Assembly: GCF_003385395.1 (NCBI RefSeq)
Contig: NZ_QNUG01000016.1
Coordinates: 1 to 64,000 of the forward strand
DNA length: 64,000 nucleotides
Direction of reading: 5' to 3'
From: Epilithonimonas hispanica
Lineage (GTDB): Bacteria; Bacteroidota; Bacteroidia; Flavobacteriales; Weeksellaceae
A program made the position numbers and the translations under genes. Under the pieces are notes generated by a model, which saw only the letters and a list, made by a program, of their open reading frames with translations, searched no databases and was not told the DNA's origin. Position 1 is the first letter of the stretch; each line of letters starts with the position of its first letter. Positions 63,015 to 64,000 of this stretch are shown piece by piece.

Positions 63015-64000
63015 ATGAAAAAACTAATCCTATTTTCTTTCACGATTATTTCGTCATTTCTCCTGTCTCAAAAATGCACAATCGATACTTTATTGACGGA
63101 TAAAATAAGCATCCGAGCAATACAACTCTGGGACGGAAAAGTCTGGTATGCGGGGACAGATTCCAAGTTTGGGTATGTAGATTTAAAGAATTTTAATAAT
63201 AAAAAGCAAATCCGATTGTCTCAAAAATCTCTTCAGTTCAGAACTTTAGCTCAAAACAACAAATATTTTTACACAATTAATATAGAAAGTCCGGCTTATT
63301 TTTTTCAAATTGATAAGCAAAATTTACATTCTAAAATTGTTAAAGTTGATACTGTAAAATCTGCTTTTTATGATGCTTTGATTTTTAGTAATAATAATAG
63401 AGGTTTAGCGATAAGTGATCCAAACAAAAACTTCAATAGTTTTGCATTTACAAAAAATGGAGGAGAAAATTGGCGCAAAGATGATGGGCATAAAAAGTTA
63501 GATTATTATGATGGAGAAGCTCATTTTGCTGCAAGTAATACAAATGTAGCTTTTCAAGATAAAAAAATTTGGATTGCTACGGGAGGTACAAAAGCTAGAA
63601 TTTTTAAATTGAGTAACTACAGTTGGCAAGCCTTTGAAACACCCTTCACTCAAGGAACATCGTCACAAGGGATTTATTCCATAGATTTTTATGATAAAAA
63701 CTTCGGAATTGCAGTTGGCGGAGATTATACAAAACAATCCGAAAACATCAATAATATCGCAACAACTAATGATGGTGGACAAACTTGGCAAATCCAAGCC
63801 AGCGGACAAAATGCAGGTTATATGACTTGTGTGAAATTCCGGCCGAAAACCAAAGGAAAAGAAATCGTTGCAGTTGGCGATCAACACATCAGTTTCTCCT
63901 CAGATTACGGAAAAACCTGGACAAAAATCTCCGACGAAAAAAATCTCTACGCCTGCGAATGGCTCGATAAAAACACTTTGATTTTAGCTGGGAAAGATAA
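63015..64000 (+). CDS. Exported beta-propeller protein with Asp-box repeats (partial)
   Basis: Open from ATG at 63015 to the right edge, 328 codons so far. Signal peptide MKKLILFSFTIISSFLLSQ. At least three Asp-box motifs mark the blades: TKNGGENW, TNDGGQTW and SSDYGKTW. This resembles YCF48/sialidase-like or oxidoreductase-annotated propellers of Bacteroidetes. The C-terminus is missing, so a sorting domain or extra module cannot be judged. Confidence 0.8.
   Translation, partial: MKKLILFSFTIISSFLLSQKCTIDTLLTDKISIRAIQLWDGKVWYAGTDSKFGYVDLKNFNNKKQIRLSQKSLQFRTLAQNNKYFYTINIESPAYFFQIDKQNLHSKIVKVDTVKSAFYDALIFSNNNRGLAISDPNKNFNSFAFTKNGGENWRKDDGHKKLDYYDGEAHFAASNTNVAFQDKKIWIATGGTKARIFKLSNYSWQAFETPFTQGTSSQGIYSIDFYDKNFGIAVGGDYTKQSENINNIATTNDGGQTWQIQASGQNAGYMTCVKFRPKTKGKEIVAVGDQHISFSSDYGKTWTKISDEKNLYACEWLDKNTLILAGKD

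Overview
The window is AT-rich and looks like a chromosome segment of a Flavobacteriales bacterium, most like the Chryseobacterium/Epilithonimonas group (Weeksellaceae). The evidence is the Bacteroidetes -7 promoter box TAnnTTTG in front of many genes, a remnant of a type IX secretion C-terminal domain, an argF'-type ornithine carbamoyltransferase, GIN-domain and S41 lipoproteins, and dispersed intergenic hairpin repeats. No rRNA, tRNA or CRISPR array was seen.

Layout. 1-180 is the end of a probable IS982-family element. 0.4-8.6 kb holds hemN, hydrolases, queD, NamZ-like DUF1343, an FtsX-like permease and a cysteine synthase. 8.7-13.5 kb is a cyanophycin locus: isoaspartyl peptidase and cyanophycinase divergent from cphA. 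13.5-18.8 kb holds an esterase, LysR plus a YeiH-like exporter, and a CLC channel. 18.84-20.08 kb is a decayed stretch with fragments of a tyrosine phosphatase and an AIPR-type phage-resistance protein, a small secreted-peptide ORF and an 11-bp tandem repeat. 20.4-29.5 kb (minus strand) is a probable acetate-uptake operon: porin, MFS carrier, two small membrane proteins, an SSS-STAC-histidine kinase, a single-domain response regulator and acs, preceded by a zinc-ribbon HTH protein. 29.6-38.5 kb is an arginine operon (GNAT, argG, C, D, F', B, E, H), followed by an Lrp regulator and pyrB-carA-carB. 44.9-63 kb is mixed: lipoproteins, LacI, grpE-dnaJ, an ABC ATPase with a large membrane partner, ada, a HipA-like kinase/DUF3037 pair, a nitronate monooxygenase, pnuC and an amino-acid permease. 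A beta-propeller protein is cut by the right edge.

How it fits together. CarAB makes carbamoyl phosphate for both PyrB and the ArgF'-type enzyme. ArgF' has valine at the residue that separates succinyl- from acetyl-ornithine enzymes, which predicts the succinylated route. Arginine and aspartate are also the building blocks of cyanophycin, whose synthesis and breakdown genes lie about 20 kb away.

The strongest unusual signals are: (1) a 24-codon leader ORF ending on a U-rich tract and an intrinsic terminator just before pyrB, the architecture of the E. coli pyrBI attenuator; (2) a modular family of intergenic repeats with shared ends and different interiors; (3) hairpin-like repeats in the wide spacers of the arg operon; (4) a DnaJ that keeps only zinc centre II; (5) several genes whose -7 box lies 4-7 nt from the start codon, predicting leaderless mRNAs. 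All identifications come from reading the sequence, with no database search.
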